Assembly (NCBI GenBank): GCA_037318855.1
Contig: CP134874.1
Location: forward strand, 3,534,598-3,598,597
Length of the DNA stretch: 64,000 nt
Source of the DNA: Candidatus Sedimenticola sp. (ex Thyasira tokunagai)
Lineage (GTDB): Bacteria > Pseudomonadota > Gammaproteobacteria > Chromatiales > Chromatiaceae
Reading direction: 5' to 3'
Shown here: in pieces, positions 9,562-18,278 of the stretch
Layout: every line of letters begins with the position of its first letter
Position numbering within the stretch: position 1 is the first letter of the stretch
Position numbers and translations under genes: made by a program
Notes under the pieces: model-generated
What the model was told of the DNA's origin: nothing
The model's database searches: none
What the model saw: the letters and a program-made list of their open reading frames with translations, nothing else

Positions 9562-9767
9562 AGACCATTTATGGACGCCGAAAGGCAAAGGGTCAAGTTG
9601 AATCATCTTGTGCTACTGAGACTTAACAGTTTTGTGGGCACCTATTTATTGACTACCTGGCGGTGCGTACGGTATCCAATGCCCTGCCGAATGGATACAA
9701 TCAACACACAGTACTACACCCTCTATTGCTCCTCTGCCTTCTGCTTTTTCCATATTTAATAAAACCG

Positions 9768-12080
9768 ATGCAGCTGATAAACCAACCAGCTTTTCTCCTA
9801 ACCCGACAGTGGCGGGACACACCAGCTGGTATTGAACTCGAGCTCTGGGCCGGCAGTGAACAAGGGGTGCTACGTCTGGTCATACCCGGTCAACAGGCTG
9901 TCTGTTTTATTGAACGGCACTGCAGCATCGATGGTGGCAACATTCCCTTTCAGCGTAAGCCGCTCGACCTTTTCTCTCTTCCTGGTGAGCCGGTGGACGG
10001 ACTCTACTTTCATCAGCAGCGGCAATTATTCCAGCTAAGGGATAGAGCTACCACCCAAGGCATCCAGCTGCTTGAATCTGATATCAAACCGGCCGACCGC
10101 TACCTGATGGAGCGCTTTATCACAGCATCAATGCAGATTAGTGGAGCGGCTCAGAAGAAAGTGGGCTACCTGGAGCTGGTCTCGCCACAGATAAAGCAGG
10201 GAGAGTACCTTACCGACTTGAGCTATCTCAGCCTCGATATCGAGACCGACGGCATCGATGGAGAGATACTCTCTATCGCTTTCTGTGGTCAAGGTTATGA
10301 AGAGGTGCTGATGCAGGGAGAGAAGAGTCAGTGGCCCTGCGATCTTCCTCTTTTCTGGTTCGACAATGAAGCAGTGCTGCTAAAAGGTTTTCTCCATCGT
10401 TTCGGACAGCTTGATCCCGATTTGATTCTCGGTTGGAACCTGATCAATTTCGATCTCAATATCCTGGAACAGCGCTGCCATCGATACCGTATTCCCTTCA
10501 CACTTGGGCGGGGCAGAAGCACTGCCGCCGTACTGCAACCCCAGCAGCCGGGGCAGCCTCGCATTGCAAGCATTCCGGGGCGAGTAGCTCTGGACGGTAT
10601 CGACAACTTGCGCGCCGCCTTCTGGTCGTTTGAGAGCTTTGCCTTGGGGCATGTGGCGGCTGAACTGCTGGGACGAACAAAGCTGATAGAGAGCAGTAGT
10701 AGTGAGAAAATCGCAGAGATCCGTCGTCTCTACCGCGAAGATCGCCCCGCCCTCGCCGCCTATAACCTGGAGGATTGCCGCCTTGTGGAAGATATCTTCC
10801 ACAAGACCGATCTGCTCAACTTCATCACTCAGCGTAGCGTTATGACCGGCCTGCCCCTTGGAAGGCAGGGCGGTTCGGTTGCCGCCTTTGACAACCTCTA
10901 TCTTCCCCGCCTTCATCGGGCCGGCGCAGTTGCTCATGATATCGGCGCCGTCAAGCACAACATATCCAGCCCCGGCGGCTATGTAATGAACTCCCAGCCC
11001 GGGCTTTACGACAACGTACTGGTACTCGACTTCAAGAGCCTCTATCCCAGCATCATTCGCACCTTCCAGATCGATCCCCTGGGAATGGCGCGCCCAGGCA
11101 AGAATCCCGTTCCCGGTTTTCTTGAGGCAGAGTTCTCCCGCAGTGAAGGGATACTGCCCGGTATCATTACCGACCTCTGGTACAAGCGTGACATGGCCAA
11201 ACGGGAGAGCAACAAGCCCCTCTCCCAGGCGGTCAAGATCATCATGAACTCATTCTATGGCGTACTCGGCTCCAGCGGCTGCCGCTTCTTCGATCCTCGA
11301 CTGGCCAGCAGTATTACCCGGCGTGGTCATGAGATAATCACCCGCAGTCGTGACTGGCTGGAGCAGCAGGGCTTCCGGGTGATCTATGGCGATACCGATT
11401 CGGTATTCGTGCTTCTCGGTGGAGGATTTTCGGAAGAGCAGGCCCAAACCACCGGGCAACGGCTCGCTGGTGAACTCAACCAATGGTGGCAAGCAACACT
11501 CAAAGAGGAGTACCAGCTCACCTGCCGGCTGGAAATCGAATTCGAGACCCACTTTATACGCTTCCTCATGCCCACCATCCGCGGCTCGGAAACCGGCAGC
11601 AAGAAACGCTATGCAGGCTACATACGAGATGCTCAGGGAGAGTATCAGCTGATTTTCAAGGGGCTGGAGAGTGTGCGTAGCGATTGGACCCCTATGGCCC
11701 AAACATTCCAGCGTGAGCTCTATCGTCGCATCTTCTTCGACGAACCCTATGAAGCCTATGTTGCTGAGACAGCCACACGGTTAAAAGCCGGGGAGTTGGA
11801 CCACCTTCTGGTCTACCGCAAGCGCCTGCGCCGCAAGCTGGATGACTACACCCGCAATGTACCGCCCCATGTCCAGGCGGCACGTAAGCTAAAAAAGGCA
11901 GGGCGCTCGATCAGCTACCTGATCACCCTCAACGGCCCGGAGCCGGTAACAGAGCAGGTCAGTCCCATCGACTATCAGCACTATATAGATCGCCAGCTGG
12001 CACCAGTAGCAGACGGCATACTACACTTTGTTGATGACAGTTTTGAGCGCATCACCGCTGATCAGATGATGCTTTTCTGA
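9768..12080 (+). CDS. polB: DNA polymerase II (family B)
   Basis: 770 residues, close to the 783 of E. coli PolB. The start is set at MQLINQPAFLLTRQWRDTPA because it aligns with the N-terminus of known Pol II; an upstream in-frame ATG would add an unrelated hydrophobic stretch. Motifs are complete: exonuclease SLDIETDG (about residue 155), IGWNLINFD-type ExoII (LGWNLINFDLNILEQ), polymerase motif A LDFKSLYPSII, motif B KIIMNSFYGVLGSSGCRF and motif C YGDTDSVFV. It is a proofreading polymerase used in replication restart and translesion synthesis at stalled forks, often LexA-controlled; I saw no clear LexA box upstream. Confidence 0.96.
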   Translation: MQLINQPAFLLTRQWRDTPAGIELELWAGSEQGVLRLVIPGQQAVCFIERHCSIDGGNIPFQRKPLDLFSLPGEPVDGLYFHQQRQLFQLRDRATTQGIQLLESDIKPADRYLMERFITASMQISGAAQKKVGYLELVSPQIKQGEYLTDLSYLSLDIETDGIDGEILSIAFCGQGYEEVLMQGEKSQWPCDLPLFWFDNEAVLLKGFLHRFGQLDPDLILGWNLINFDLNILEQRCHRYRIPFTLGRGRSTAAVLQPQQPGQPRIASIPGRVALDGIDNLRAAFWSFESFALGHVAAELLGRTKLIESSSSEKIAEIRRLYREDRPALAAYNLEDCRLVEDIFHKTDLLNFITQRSVMTGLPLGRQGGSVAAFDNLYLPRLHRAGAVAHDIGAVKHNISSPGGYVMNSQPGLYDNVLVLDFKSLYPSIIRTFQIDPLGMARPGKNPVPGFLEAEFSRSEGILPGIITDLWYKRDMAKRESNKPLSQAVKIIMNSFYGVLGSSGCRFFDPRLASSITRRGHEIITRSRDWLEQQGFRVIYGDTDSVFVLLGGGFSEEQAQTTGQRLAGELNQWWQATLKEEYQLTCRLEIEFETHFIRFLMPTIRGSETGSKKRYAGYIRDAQGEYQLIFKGLESVRSDWTPMAQTFQRELYRRIFFDEPYEAYVAETATRLKAGELDHLLVYRKRLRRKLDDYTRNVPPHVQAARKLKKAGRSISYLITLNGPEPVTEQVSPIDYQHYIDRQLAPVADGILHFVDDSFERITADQMMLF

Positions 12081-12170
12081 ATAGTGCGTCAGTAGGGAAA
12101 CACCAAAAGCGAAACATAGAGGTCGTTGAGGCGGAGAAGCACGCTGATTTACTTCTGAAAAAAGTTTAGT

Positions 12171-12315
12171 GGCTATGCACAATAATCCTGAAGCACTATC
12201 TACATAGAAAAAAGTGCATCTGTAGGAGCGAATTTATTCGCGATCAGGCTCCGAGGCTTGTTCTTCGCGAACAAGTTCGCTCCTACACCCGGTTCCCGGA
12301 TTATTGTGCACAGCC
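12171..12315. repeat. GTAGGAGCG palindromic element with outer inverted repeats, copy B
   Basis: The core hairpin at 12222-12286 has arms beginning GTAGGAGCGAA and ending TTCGCTCCTAC. It is enclosed by a second inverted repeat, GGCTATGCACAATAATCC at 12171-12188 against GGATTATTGTGCACAGCC at 12298-12315 (17 of 18 paired). The nested architecture recurs in part at 30469-30611 and 39063-39212, which suggests a MITE-like unit rather than a simple REP. Confidence 0.75.
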
Positions 12316-12400
12316 AATAAAAAAGCTTAATGGTTGTGTACAAAACTACTGTTCCACGCAGTTTATTCATACGCAGATAGTGAGCAATGTGCCCGCCCTA

Positions 12401-12480
12401 TCGCCCCGAGGGCGGGGCTCCTACACGTACTTATCCAGAAAGGCAGCGCCCCACCTGTAGGAGCGGCGCCCTCGCCGCGA
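12401..12480. repeat. GTAGGAGCG repeat halves in tail-to-tail orientation
   Basis: A right-type half (GGGCGGGGCTCCTAC, ending at 12424) is followed by a left-type half (GTAGGAGCGGCGCCCTCGCC at 12457). The half-sites point away from each other, unlike the other copies, so this is probably two broken or rearranged elements. Confidence 0.6.
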
Positions 12481-12592
12481 TGAACGCCACAAATTCTCTA
12501 CCATTTGGCATGATGCCGGCTTTATACCATTGCCTGGAATCAACTGCAGTCAGATCACCATAGGCGTGGAACGGTAAGACAGTACAGAGCCA

Positions 12593-13298
12593 ATCGGGTA
12601 GCCGGGGGTCTCTAACCCCCAGCCCCCACAACACCCTGCATGCGGCTCCGCACAGGGCGTTTCCCAAAGATTCTTCAAAGTAAGCTGGCCGATTAGCTCC
12701 GACTTACCCCAATGCTGGCTGCTGCTTTTGCGCCAACACTCCTTAACCCGGTCGGGCATGGAACAATTGAGCTGCACAGGCTCCTCACTGATCTTCAGGT
12801 TCAGGCCTTCACCCTGTCCCAACCATTACGATGGGCATTTGGCTACTATGCCGTCTGCTGACTTCTGCTTAATCACCCCACCAGTTACCCGGCAAGGCGC
12901 TATCGGTTTCCATCTATTCGCTCACCCTTGGTGATGGACTCAAGGGAGCCAAGGCACTTATAAACCAGAGCCTCACTGGTTATCTGCCGATCGCTTGTTA
13001 AGCAGATCTCCCCAGATAAGGACATGAACTTTCCCTGCACTGCTGCATCATTTACGGTGGCCGTTAAGTCATGTGGCTTCGATGTCTTGTGCCATCTCGC
13101 CTCCAGCCTACGCCTCATATGATGTTCTTGTTCATCAGCTCGCAGATTTGCGTCCGGCTTCCTTCAGACCGCCCCTCGCGGGTTGGCCCTTGCCATTCGC
13201 TAGTAGTTATCATCTAATAGCTTTTAATTCGCTAAGGATGGTGACCTTCCTACAGAGGACTTTCACCTCATTAGTTCATGCCCATGCTGGGCGTACAC
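12593..13298 (-). mobile_element. Group II intron remnant with most of its maturase gene deleted
   Basis: Read on the minus strand, it begins GTGTACGCCCAGCATGGGC, a GUGYG-type 5' end followed by the GCCCAGCATGGGC hairpin that starts many bacterial group II introns. Domain I-like sequence follows (GGTGAAAGTCCTC, then GGAAGGTCACC). The maturase N-terminus is recognisable (LKISEEPVQLNCSMPDRVKE). It then jumps to the typical 3' region (GGAGCCGCATGCAGGGTG, then CTGGGGG...CCCCCGG and CTACCCGAT). A complete element needs more than 1.2 kb for the reverse transcriptase/maturase; here the whole element is about 706 bp. The IS1595 copy at 13309 sits about ten bases from the 5' splice junction. The 3' boundary is approximate. 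Confidence 0.7.
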
Positions 13299-13308
13299 AA
13301 AAAAGTTA

Positions 13309-14339
13309 CCTGATTACCCACCAGGCTCAGCTATTGAGCCTGTGGTGGCCGCATAATGGAACCCTCTGAATATACGAGGGTTTCCATCATGCCAAAAAAT
13401 ACTATCCAGTTTCAAAAAGGGCTTGGTTTGCACGAATTTCTGGAAAAATATGGTACCGATACTCAATGCAGCCAAGCGTTGCATCGACTTCGCTGGCCAA
13501 GTGGATATGTTTGCCCAGAGTGCGGTAACGCAACGTGCTGCGAACTCAAAAGCCGCAAGATATACCAGTGCCATAAATGTCATCACCAGACATCGCTTAC
13601 TGCGGGTACCATTTTTCATGGCACAAAGTTGCCTTTGAAGAAATGGTTTCTGGCCATCTATTTGCTGACCCAGCGTAAAAAGAGCACCTCTGCCTTGCAA
13701 CTGTCTCGTGAGATTGGAGTGAACTACAACACTGCGTGGAAGCTCAAGCACAAACTGATGCAGGTAATGATGGAACGCCAGGGTAAGAAAAAGCTGACTG
13801 GCCGCATTGAAATGGATGATGCATATATTGGCGGTGAAAAACCTGGTAAGCGTGGACGAGGCTCCCGCAACAAAATCCCTTTCGTAGCCGCCGTTGAGAC
13901 GACGCAGGACGGCAGGCCTTTGAAAATTCATCTGCGTCGTGTGCGTGGTTTTCGTAGTGCAGAAATTGCTCGATATGCCAAGTCCAGTCTGGTTTCTGGT
14001 AGCACTGTATTCTCTGGATGGTCTCTGCTGCTTCAGAGCTGTCACTGATGCTGAATGCGATCATGTGGCCATTGTGACTGGTGGCGGTCGAAAAAGCGCA
14101 CAGAGCTCCACCTTCAAGTGGGTGAACACCATGCTTGGCAACGTCAAGAATTCTTTGCAGGGAACTTTTCATGCTATACGAAAAAAACATGTACCTCGTT
14201 ATCTTGCCGAATTCGAATATCGGTTTAATCGTCGCTTCAATCTTCCAGAAATGATTGAGCGATTGCTCTTTGTTGCGTTGCGTACACCACCAATGCCTTA
14301 TCGCTTCTTGAGAATGGCTGAGGTTTATGGGTAATCGGG
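13309..14339 (+). mobile_element. IS1595-family insertion sequence, copy 2 (1031 bp)
   Basis: It has the same 12-bp terminal inverted repeats as copy 1 (CCTGATTACCCA and TGGGTAATCGGG). The flanking 8-bp duplication AAAAGTTA (13301-13308 and 14340-14347) differs from that of copy 1, showing an independent transposition. Inserted directly upstream of the 5' end of the group II intron remnant. Confidence 0.95.
13389..14334 (+). pseudogene. IS1595-family transposase, frameshifted (copy 2)
   Basis: The same transposase as at 5816. The N-terminal zinc ribbon and IEMDDAYIGGEKPGKRGRGS are in one frame that runs to about 14048. An extra G at about 14016 (TCTCTGGATGG versus TCTCTGATGG in copy 1) moves the second catalytic Asp and the Asn region into another frame (HVAIVTGGGRKSAQSSTFKW). 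This copy is intact where copy 1 is broken and vice versa, so a composite of the two gives the full protein of roughly 310 residues. Confidence 0.85.
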
Positions 14340-14416
14340 AAAAGTTATTCTCTGCGCCCTCTGCGCCTCCTTTGTGTTCTCTGCGTTCCGCTTTTGAGGT
14401 ATCTGACGAGTAGCTA

Positions 14417-15601
14417 TTACACGATCTCCAGCGAATACCCCACGCAGGGATCAATTGCGTTGATCAGCCAGGTCGCCTGTTGCTTCAGCTCCTCATGAGA
14501 ATTCCCATCGAGGCTCATAAGTCCTTGGGCCAAGACTCCCTCAGGGTGAAAGTTCCACTCGGTAGGAGCGAGAATGCGGTAGTCCGCTATTCGCTGATCG
14601 ACAAGCTCCACCCGATGAACCAGCCGCCCCCTTGCAGCCTCGACTTGAGCAATGCCGATATTGTCAGCCGCTGTCCTGTCAAAGAGAAGAGAGTTATTCC
14701 CATTCAAGTGAGTGATGCCCCGCTTCAACCGTGCAGGTATACCGGCCAGTTCCACCAACCGGGCCACCGTACGCGGTAATAAGCCGCCGCCATAGTCAGC
14801 AGAGAGTGATTTTACCAGCGACTGCTCCCTCACCCGGGTATAGGGGGAGGTTTCACAGCAGTGGCCCTCATGTGTTGGTGTAGCGATGAAAGCCTCTACC
14901 TCACCACCACTCAATCGGTCCTCCAGCGTCTCTACCATCAGTTCAGGCAGAGCAGCCGATGCTGCTGAACCGACACCGCTCCACCCTCGGTCAGACAACT
15001 TTCGAAGCAGCTGAGACGGTATAGACTCTGATCTTTTTATCCACTCCGACAACGCATCTTCACTTTCGATTCCGAGCCATTCACCGGGAGAGTAGGTATA
15101 TAAGGAACGCTCCAACAACTGCTCCAACCGTCCGATCACCTGTTCCAACTTGTGGCGATTCGGCTCAATGGCCTGCCGGTCGATACCAAAGGGCTCCTGA
15201 TCCGGGTAGAGGGCATTGCGAAAATCGCTGAACAGACCCATTGCATCGGCTACCGTAGCGGAGTCCGACGGTTGAGTCAGAAAAGCGCTCCAATCAAGGA
15301 GAATACGCCAGATATGCTCTCGGGCCGTCTCGAACCAGACCAGCATCTCCCGTGCTTCCCGCCGCCCAGTGTCAGCATCTATCCCCAACGCCTGCTCACA
15401 CGCCTCAGCCGCAGCACAGGCTTGCGCGGTCCCACAGACGTTATAGAGCAGAGGCAGGGTTCTGATCAACTCATCCACCCCCTTGCCGACAAAAATCTTC
15501 GGCATGTGTAGCGGTCGGGTGGAACGGATGGAGACCCCCCGCTCACCTTTGTCCCACCCCCTTAGCGTAATTATCAGACTGCCTTCTACAGCACCTGCCA
15601 C
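14417..15601 (-). CDS. hupK: HupK/HoxV-like [NiFe]-hydrogenase large-subunit paralogue (assembly factor)
   Basis: 394 residues, GTG start with AGGAG eight bases upstream. It resembles the hydrogenase large subunit but the nickel site is incomplete. The N-terminal CxxC motif is replaced by LLYNVCGTAQACAAAEACEQ, and the C-terminal DPCxxC/H reads NAIDPCVGYSLEIV, lacking the second cysteine and the cleavable tail. The centre retains large-subunit landmarks such as GHCCETSPYTRVREQSLVKS and EVEAARGRL-like text (AQVEAARGRLVHRVEL). These losses match HupK/HoxV, scaffold proteins thought to help build the Fe(CN)2CO cofactor before transfer to the real large subunit. No other hydrogenase or hyp gene is in the window, so it is an orphan here. 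Confidence 0.75.
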   Translation of the reverse strand: MAGAVEGSLIITLRGWDKGERGVSIRSTRPLHMPKIFVGKGVDELIRTLPLLYNVCGTAQACAAAEACEQALGIDADTGRREAREMLVWFETAREHIWRILLDWSAFLTQPSDSATVADAMGLFSDFRNALYPDQEPFGIDRQAIEPNRHKLEQVIGRLEQLLERSLYTYSPGEWLGIESEDALSEWIKRSESIPSQLLRKLSDRGWSGVGSAASAALPELMVETLEDRLSGGEVEAFIATPTHEGHCCETSPYTRVREQSLVKSLSADYGGGLLPRTVARLVELAGIPARLKRGITHLNGNNSLLFDRTAADNIGIAQVEAARGRLVHRVELVDQRIADYRILAPTEWNFHPEGVLAQGLMSLDGNSHEELKQQATWLINAIDPCVGYSLEIV

Positions 15602-15731
15602 TATCCACTCCTCTCTCTATTCCATAACGCCAACTCTCCGGCAGCTTCCCCATTACCAGGAAAACCTCCAGATAACCGACTACAGTATAAAGTGACACAG
15701 GAGAGTGCACAGCCATAATCACGGGGAATTG

Positions 15732-16940
15732 ATGGAAAACTTCTTTATTGGCCGCCAGGCTATACATGATCGCAAGATGCGGGTATTTGCCTACGAGCTT
15801 CTCTATCGGGAAACCGATGTCAATTCAGCTCAAGTGGAGGATGGTGACCGCGCCTCATCACTGGTCATCCTCAACGCCCTCAGTGATATTGGTCTTGAGC
15901 GTCTGGTTGGTAAATCCAAGGCGTTCTTCAACCTGACCAGAAGCCTTCTGCTGGAGGAAGCCCCTATTCCTCTGGAGAGGTCAAAGGTGGTACTGGAGAT
16001 TCTTGAAGATATCGAGGTGGATGAGGCGATCATCAATGGAGTACGCACTCTGTCCCAGGACGAATGCAGCATCGCCATCGACGATTTTGCATTTGAGGAG
16101 AAGTGGGCGCCACTCTATCCTTACATCGACATCATCAAGATCGAGGTACCGCTGATCGACTGGGAAACCATTGAAAAAACGATAGTTCCACTGCGTCAAT
16201 ATAACATCAAGCTGTTAGCGGAGAAGGTCGAAAATATAGACCAATACAGCCGTCTTTTTAAATTGGGCTTCGACTATTTTCAGGGCTACTTCTTCTCCCG
16301 GCCGACTATGATCAAGGGAAAACGGTTGGAGGACAACCGTCAAGTGGCGATCAGGCTACTGGCGTCACTGAATGATCCCAAAACAACCCACAAAGAGCTG
16401 GAGCGATTGATCACTCAAGACTCGACGCTTAGTTACAGAATCCTCCGCCACCTCAATTCAGCAGCCATGGGAATGCCGCGCAAGGTGGCTTCCATCGGCC
16501 AGGCAATCATCTACCTGGGGCTTCGCCAGATCCAGTCCTGGGCCAATCTCATTGCCCTCTCCGGAATCGCCGCCGTACCTGATGAGCTTTTCAATACCGC
16601 ACTGGTACGTGCTCACATGTGCCGCCTGCTACTGATAGAAAGCAAGCAGCAGCACCTGGAGACCACAGGTTTTATGGCAGGCCTGCTCTCTAATCTGGAT
16701 GTTCTCATGGGAGAGACTATCGAACAGGTGGTGAGTAAACTACCACTAGCGGATGAGATTCATGATGCCTTGCTCAAAGGCGAAGGCCCAGTGGGAGAGG
16801 CACTCACCTGCACCCTCGCCTATGAGCGCAATGACTGGGAAGAGGTACACTTTAACGACTTTGATGAGCGCCAGATCAGCGAAATCTATCTCAACGCATC
16901 AGAAGAGGCATTCAAGGAGCATGCGGCCCTGTTTGACTAG
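15732..16940 (+). CDS. EAL-HDOD (YuxH/CdgJ-type) signalling protein
   Basis: 402 residues from MENFFIGRQAIHDRKMRVFA, preceded by GGGGAATTG as RBS; the open frame extends nine codons upstream. The N-terminal half is an EAL-like domain (FAYELLYRE, VVLEILEDIEVDEA, IAIDDFAFEE, IIKIEVPLID). Several catalytic positions of active c-di-GMP phosphodiesterases appear changed, so it may bind rather than cleave. The C-terminal half is an HDOD domain (LRHLNSAAMGMPRKVASIGQ, then AIIYLGLRQIQSWANLIALS). Proteins of this architecture affect motility and pili. It is divergent from hupK and appears to be a single-gene unit. Confidence 0.88.
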   Translation: MENFFIGRQAIHDRKMRVFAYELLYRETDVNSAQVEDGDRASSLVILNALSDIGLERLVGKSKAFFNLTRSLLLEEAPIPLERSKVVLEILEDIEVDEAIINGVRTLSQDECSIAIDDFAFEEKWAPLYPYIDIIKIEVPLIDWETIEKTIVPLRQYNIKLLAEKVENIDQYSRLFKLGFDYFQGYFFSRPTMIKGKRLEDNRQVAIRLLASLNDPKTTHKELERLITQDSTLSYRILRHLNSAAMGMPRKVASIGQAIIYLGLRQIQSWANLIALSGIAAVPDELFNTALVRAHMCRLLLIESKQQHLETTGFMAGLLSNLDVLMGETIEQVVSKLPLADEIHDALLKGEGPVGEALTCTLAYERNDWEEVHFNDFDERQISEIYLNASEEAFKEHAALFD

Positions 16941-16954
16941 CGTAGATAGGGAGA

Positions 16955-17722
16955 TCAACCGCGTGTAAACACCCAATCCCTCTCATTTGAGAGGTCGGCA
17001 TTGTAACAATAGTCCGCGTCAACAAACGCCTTCAACGCCTCAGGCTGCTGCAGGCGATTCTTGATGATAAAGCGGCTCATCAGACCACGGGCCTTTTTCG
17101 CATGAACGCCGATGATCTTATACTCCATTCCCTTGCGCTCTTTGAATACCGGATTGATCAGGCGCCCTTCCAGCAATGCCGGCTTCACCGCTTTGAAATA
17201 TTCATTGGAGGCAAGATTGATCAGCACCTGACTCTCCTGTTCTGCCAGCACCTTGTTCAGACCTTTTGTCAGGATCTCTCCCCAAAACTGATAGAGGGTG
17301 CCACCCTGAGCCGTCTTCAGCTTTCTCCCCATCTCCAGCCGGTAGGGCTGCATCAGATCCAGTGGCCGCAATAGTCCATAAAGTCCTGAAAGGATACGCA
17401 GATGATCCTGGGCAAAAGCCAGATCATCCTCACTGAAGTCTATTGCGTTGAGCCCTGTGTATACATCCCCTTTAAAAGCGAGCAGTGCCTGCTTGCTATT
17501 TTTTAGGGTAAACGGCCTCCTCCACGCCTCGAAGCGGTCGAAGTTGAGCTCCGCTATTTTCATGCTTACCTTCATCATCTCGGCGATATCGATAGCTGAG
17601 AGCCGGCGCAGTTGCTCAATCAGTTGGCCTGATGACTTCAGGTAGTCTGGTTGTGTAAAGCTGCCTGTCTGGGCCGGTGTTTCGTAATCAAGTGTCTTGG
17701 CGGGGGAGATAACGATGAGCAT
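16955..17722 (-). CDS. yaaA: Peroxide stress protein YaaA (DUF328)
   Basis: 255 residues, the usual family length. MLIVISPAKTLDYETPAQTG at the N-terminus, FKGDVYTGLNAIDFSEDD in the middle and NERDWVFTRG at the C-terminus are characteristic. In E. coli YaaA limits free intracellular iron during H2O2 stress and has a DNA-binding helix-hairpin-helix region. It is convergent with the EAL-HDOD gene (14 bases between stops). No OxyR site was identified by eye. Confidence 0.95.
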   Translation of the reverse strand: MLIVISPAKTLDYETPAQTGSFTQPDYLKSSGQLIEQLRRLSAIDIAEMMKVSMKIAELNFDRFEAWRRPFTLKNSKQALLAFKGDVYTGLNAIDFSEDDLAFAQDHLRILSGLYGLLRPLDLMQPYRLEMGRKLKTAQGGTLYQFWGEILTKGLNKVLAEQESQVLINLASNEYFKAVKPALLEGRLINPVFKERKGMEYKIIGVHAKKARGLMSRFIIKNRLQQPEALKAFVDADYCYNADLSNERDWVFTRG

Positions 17723-17876
17723 AGAAGTTGATCAGCCTTGCGATGGTTGGGAACTGCAACCCAAGAATAGGGAAACTGTGGATTTTTTTCCACCATTCAC
17801 CGTGGTGAAAAACTAGAGAGATCGCATGGTAAATAGAGAAAACAGGGTAGTTTCCCACCTTTTGTATGCAAATTTG

Positions 17877-17905
17877 GGGTTCTCACCAAAGCCTCGCTCG
17901 ACCCC
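17877..17905. repeat. Direct repeat 1 near tRNA-Ser
   Basis: GGGTTCTCACCAAAGCCTCG and the following CTCGACCCC are repeated exactly at 18051-18079. After both copies comes a CACAAAAAA-CCC-CC stretch, intact as a terminator arm after the second copy and degenerate after the first. The 174-bp spacing suggests duplication of the 3' flank of the tRNA gene. The rest of 17723-18077 holds no gene I can support. Confidence 0.7.
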
Positions 17906-18050
17906 GAGCACAAAAAAACCCACCAGGACTTTTCTAACCTGGAGCTGAATTGCCGGCTCGGGATTGATTCATGCCATCCATGGCACTCACCCCTGCGGGG
18001 TCGCGATATCACGCGCTCAAAACGGCTTCCTGCCGTTTTTATCGAACTTA

Positions 18051-18079
18051 GGGTTCTCACCAAAGCCTCGCTCGACCCC
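18051..18079. repeat. Direct repeat 2 near tRNA-Ser
   Basis: Second exact copy of the 29-bp repeat at 17877. It ends directly at the left arm of the tRNA terminator hairpin. Confidence 0.7.
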
Positions 18080-18121
18080 ATACACAAAAAACCCGCCTGA
18101 TGGCGGGTTTTTTGTGTATGG
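18078..18121 (-). terminator. Intrinsic terminator after tRNA-Ser
   Basis: A perfect 20-bp inverted repeat, with arms CATACACAAAAAACCCGCC plus its complement around a TGAT loop. The G/C core CCCGCC-GGCGGG is flanked by runs of A and T, so it can terminate in both directions. It overlaps the CCA end of the tRNA gene, so it is probably the transcript end of that gene. Confidence 0.8.
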
Positions 18122-18209
18122 CGGAGAGCGAGGGATTCGAACCCTCGATACGCTATTAACGTATACACACTTTCCAGGCGTGCTCCTTCAGCCACTCGGA
18201 CAGCTCTCC
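18119..18209 (-). tRNA. tRNA-Ser (anticodon GGA)
   Basis: The minus strand gives a 91-base type II tRNA. The acceptor stem is GGAGAGC pairing with GCTCTCC, followed by G and an encoded CCA. The anticodon loop contains CTGGAAA, so the anticodon is GGA, reading UCC/UCU. A long variable arm (TACGTTAATAGCGTA) is present, as expected for serine, and the T arm has GGTTCGAATCC. It lies upstream of a strong hairpin terminator and next to a YbaK-type aminoacyl-tRNA deacylase gene. Confidence 0.96.
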
Positions 18210-18278
18210 AAATTTTGGAGGCGCAAGGGTATACCAGAAGTGCACGCTGTGCAAATACTCTATTAAAAAACCGGTTTA

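Noticed and set aside
12550..12822. 90-residue minus-strand ORF
   Set aside because: It is the first part of a group II intron maturase read through into the intron 3' non-coding domains, not an intact gene.
13314..14045. Long minus-strand ORFs opposite both IS1595 transposases
   Set aside because: Antisense shadows of the transposase; no family match and no RBS.
5736..14339. A composite transposon made of the two IS1595 copies
   Set aside because: Each copy has its own distinct 8-bp duplication, so they inserted separately. The DNA between them looks like ordinary chromosome.
17797..18195. 132-residue minus-strand ORF with internal repeats
   Set aside because: Overlaps the tRNA gene, its terminator and the 29-bp direct repeats; its repeated phrases are the translated DNA repeat.
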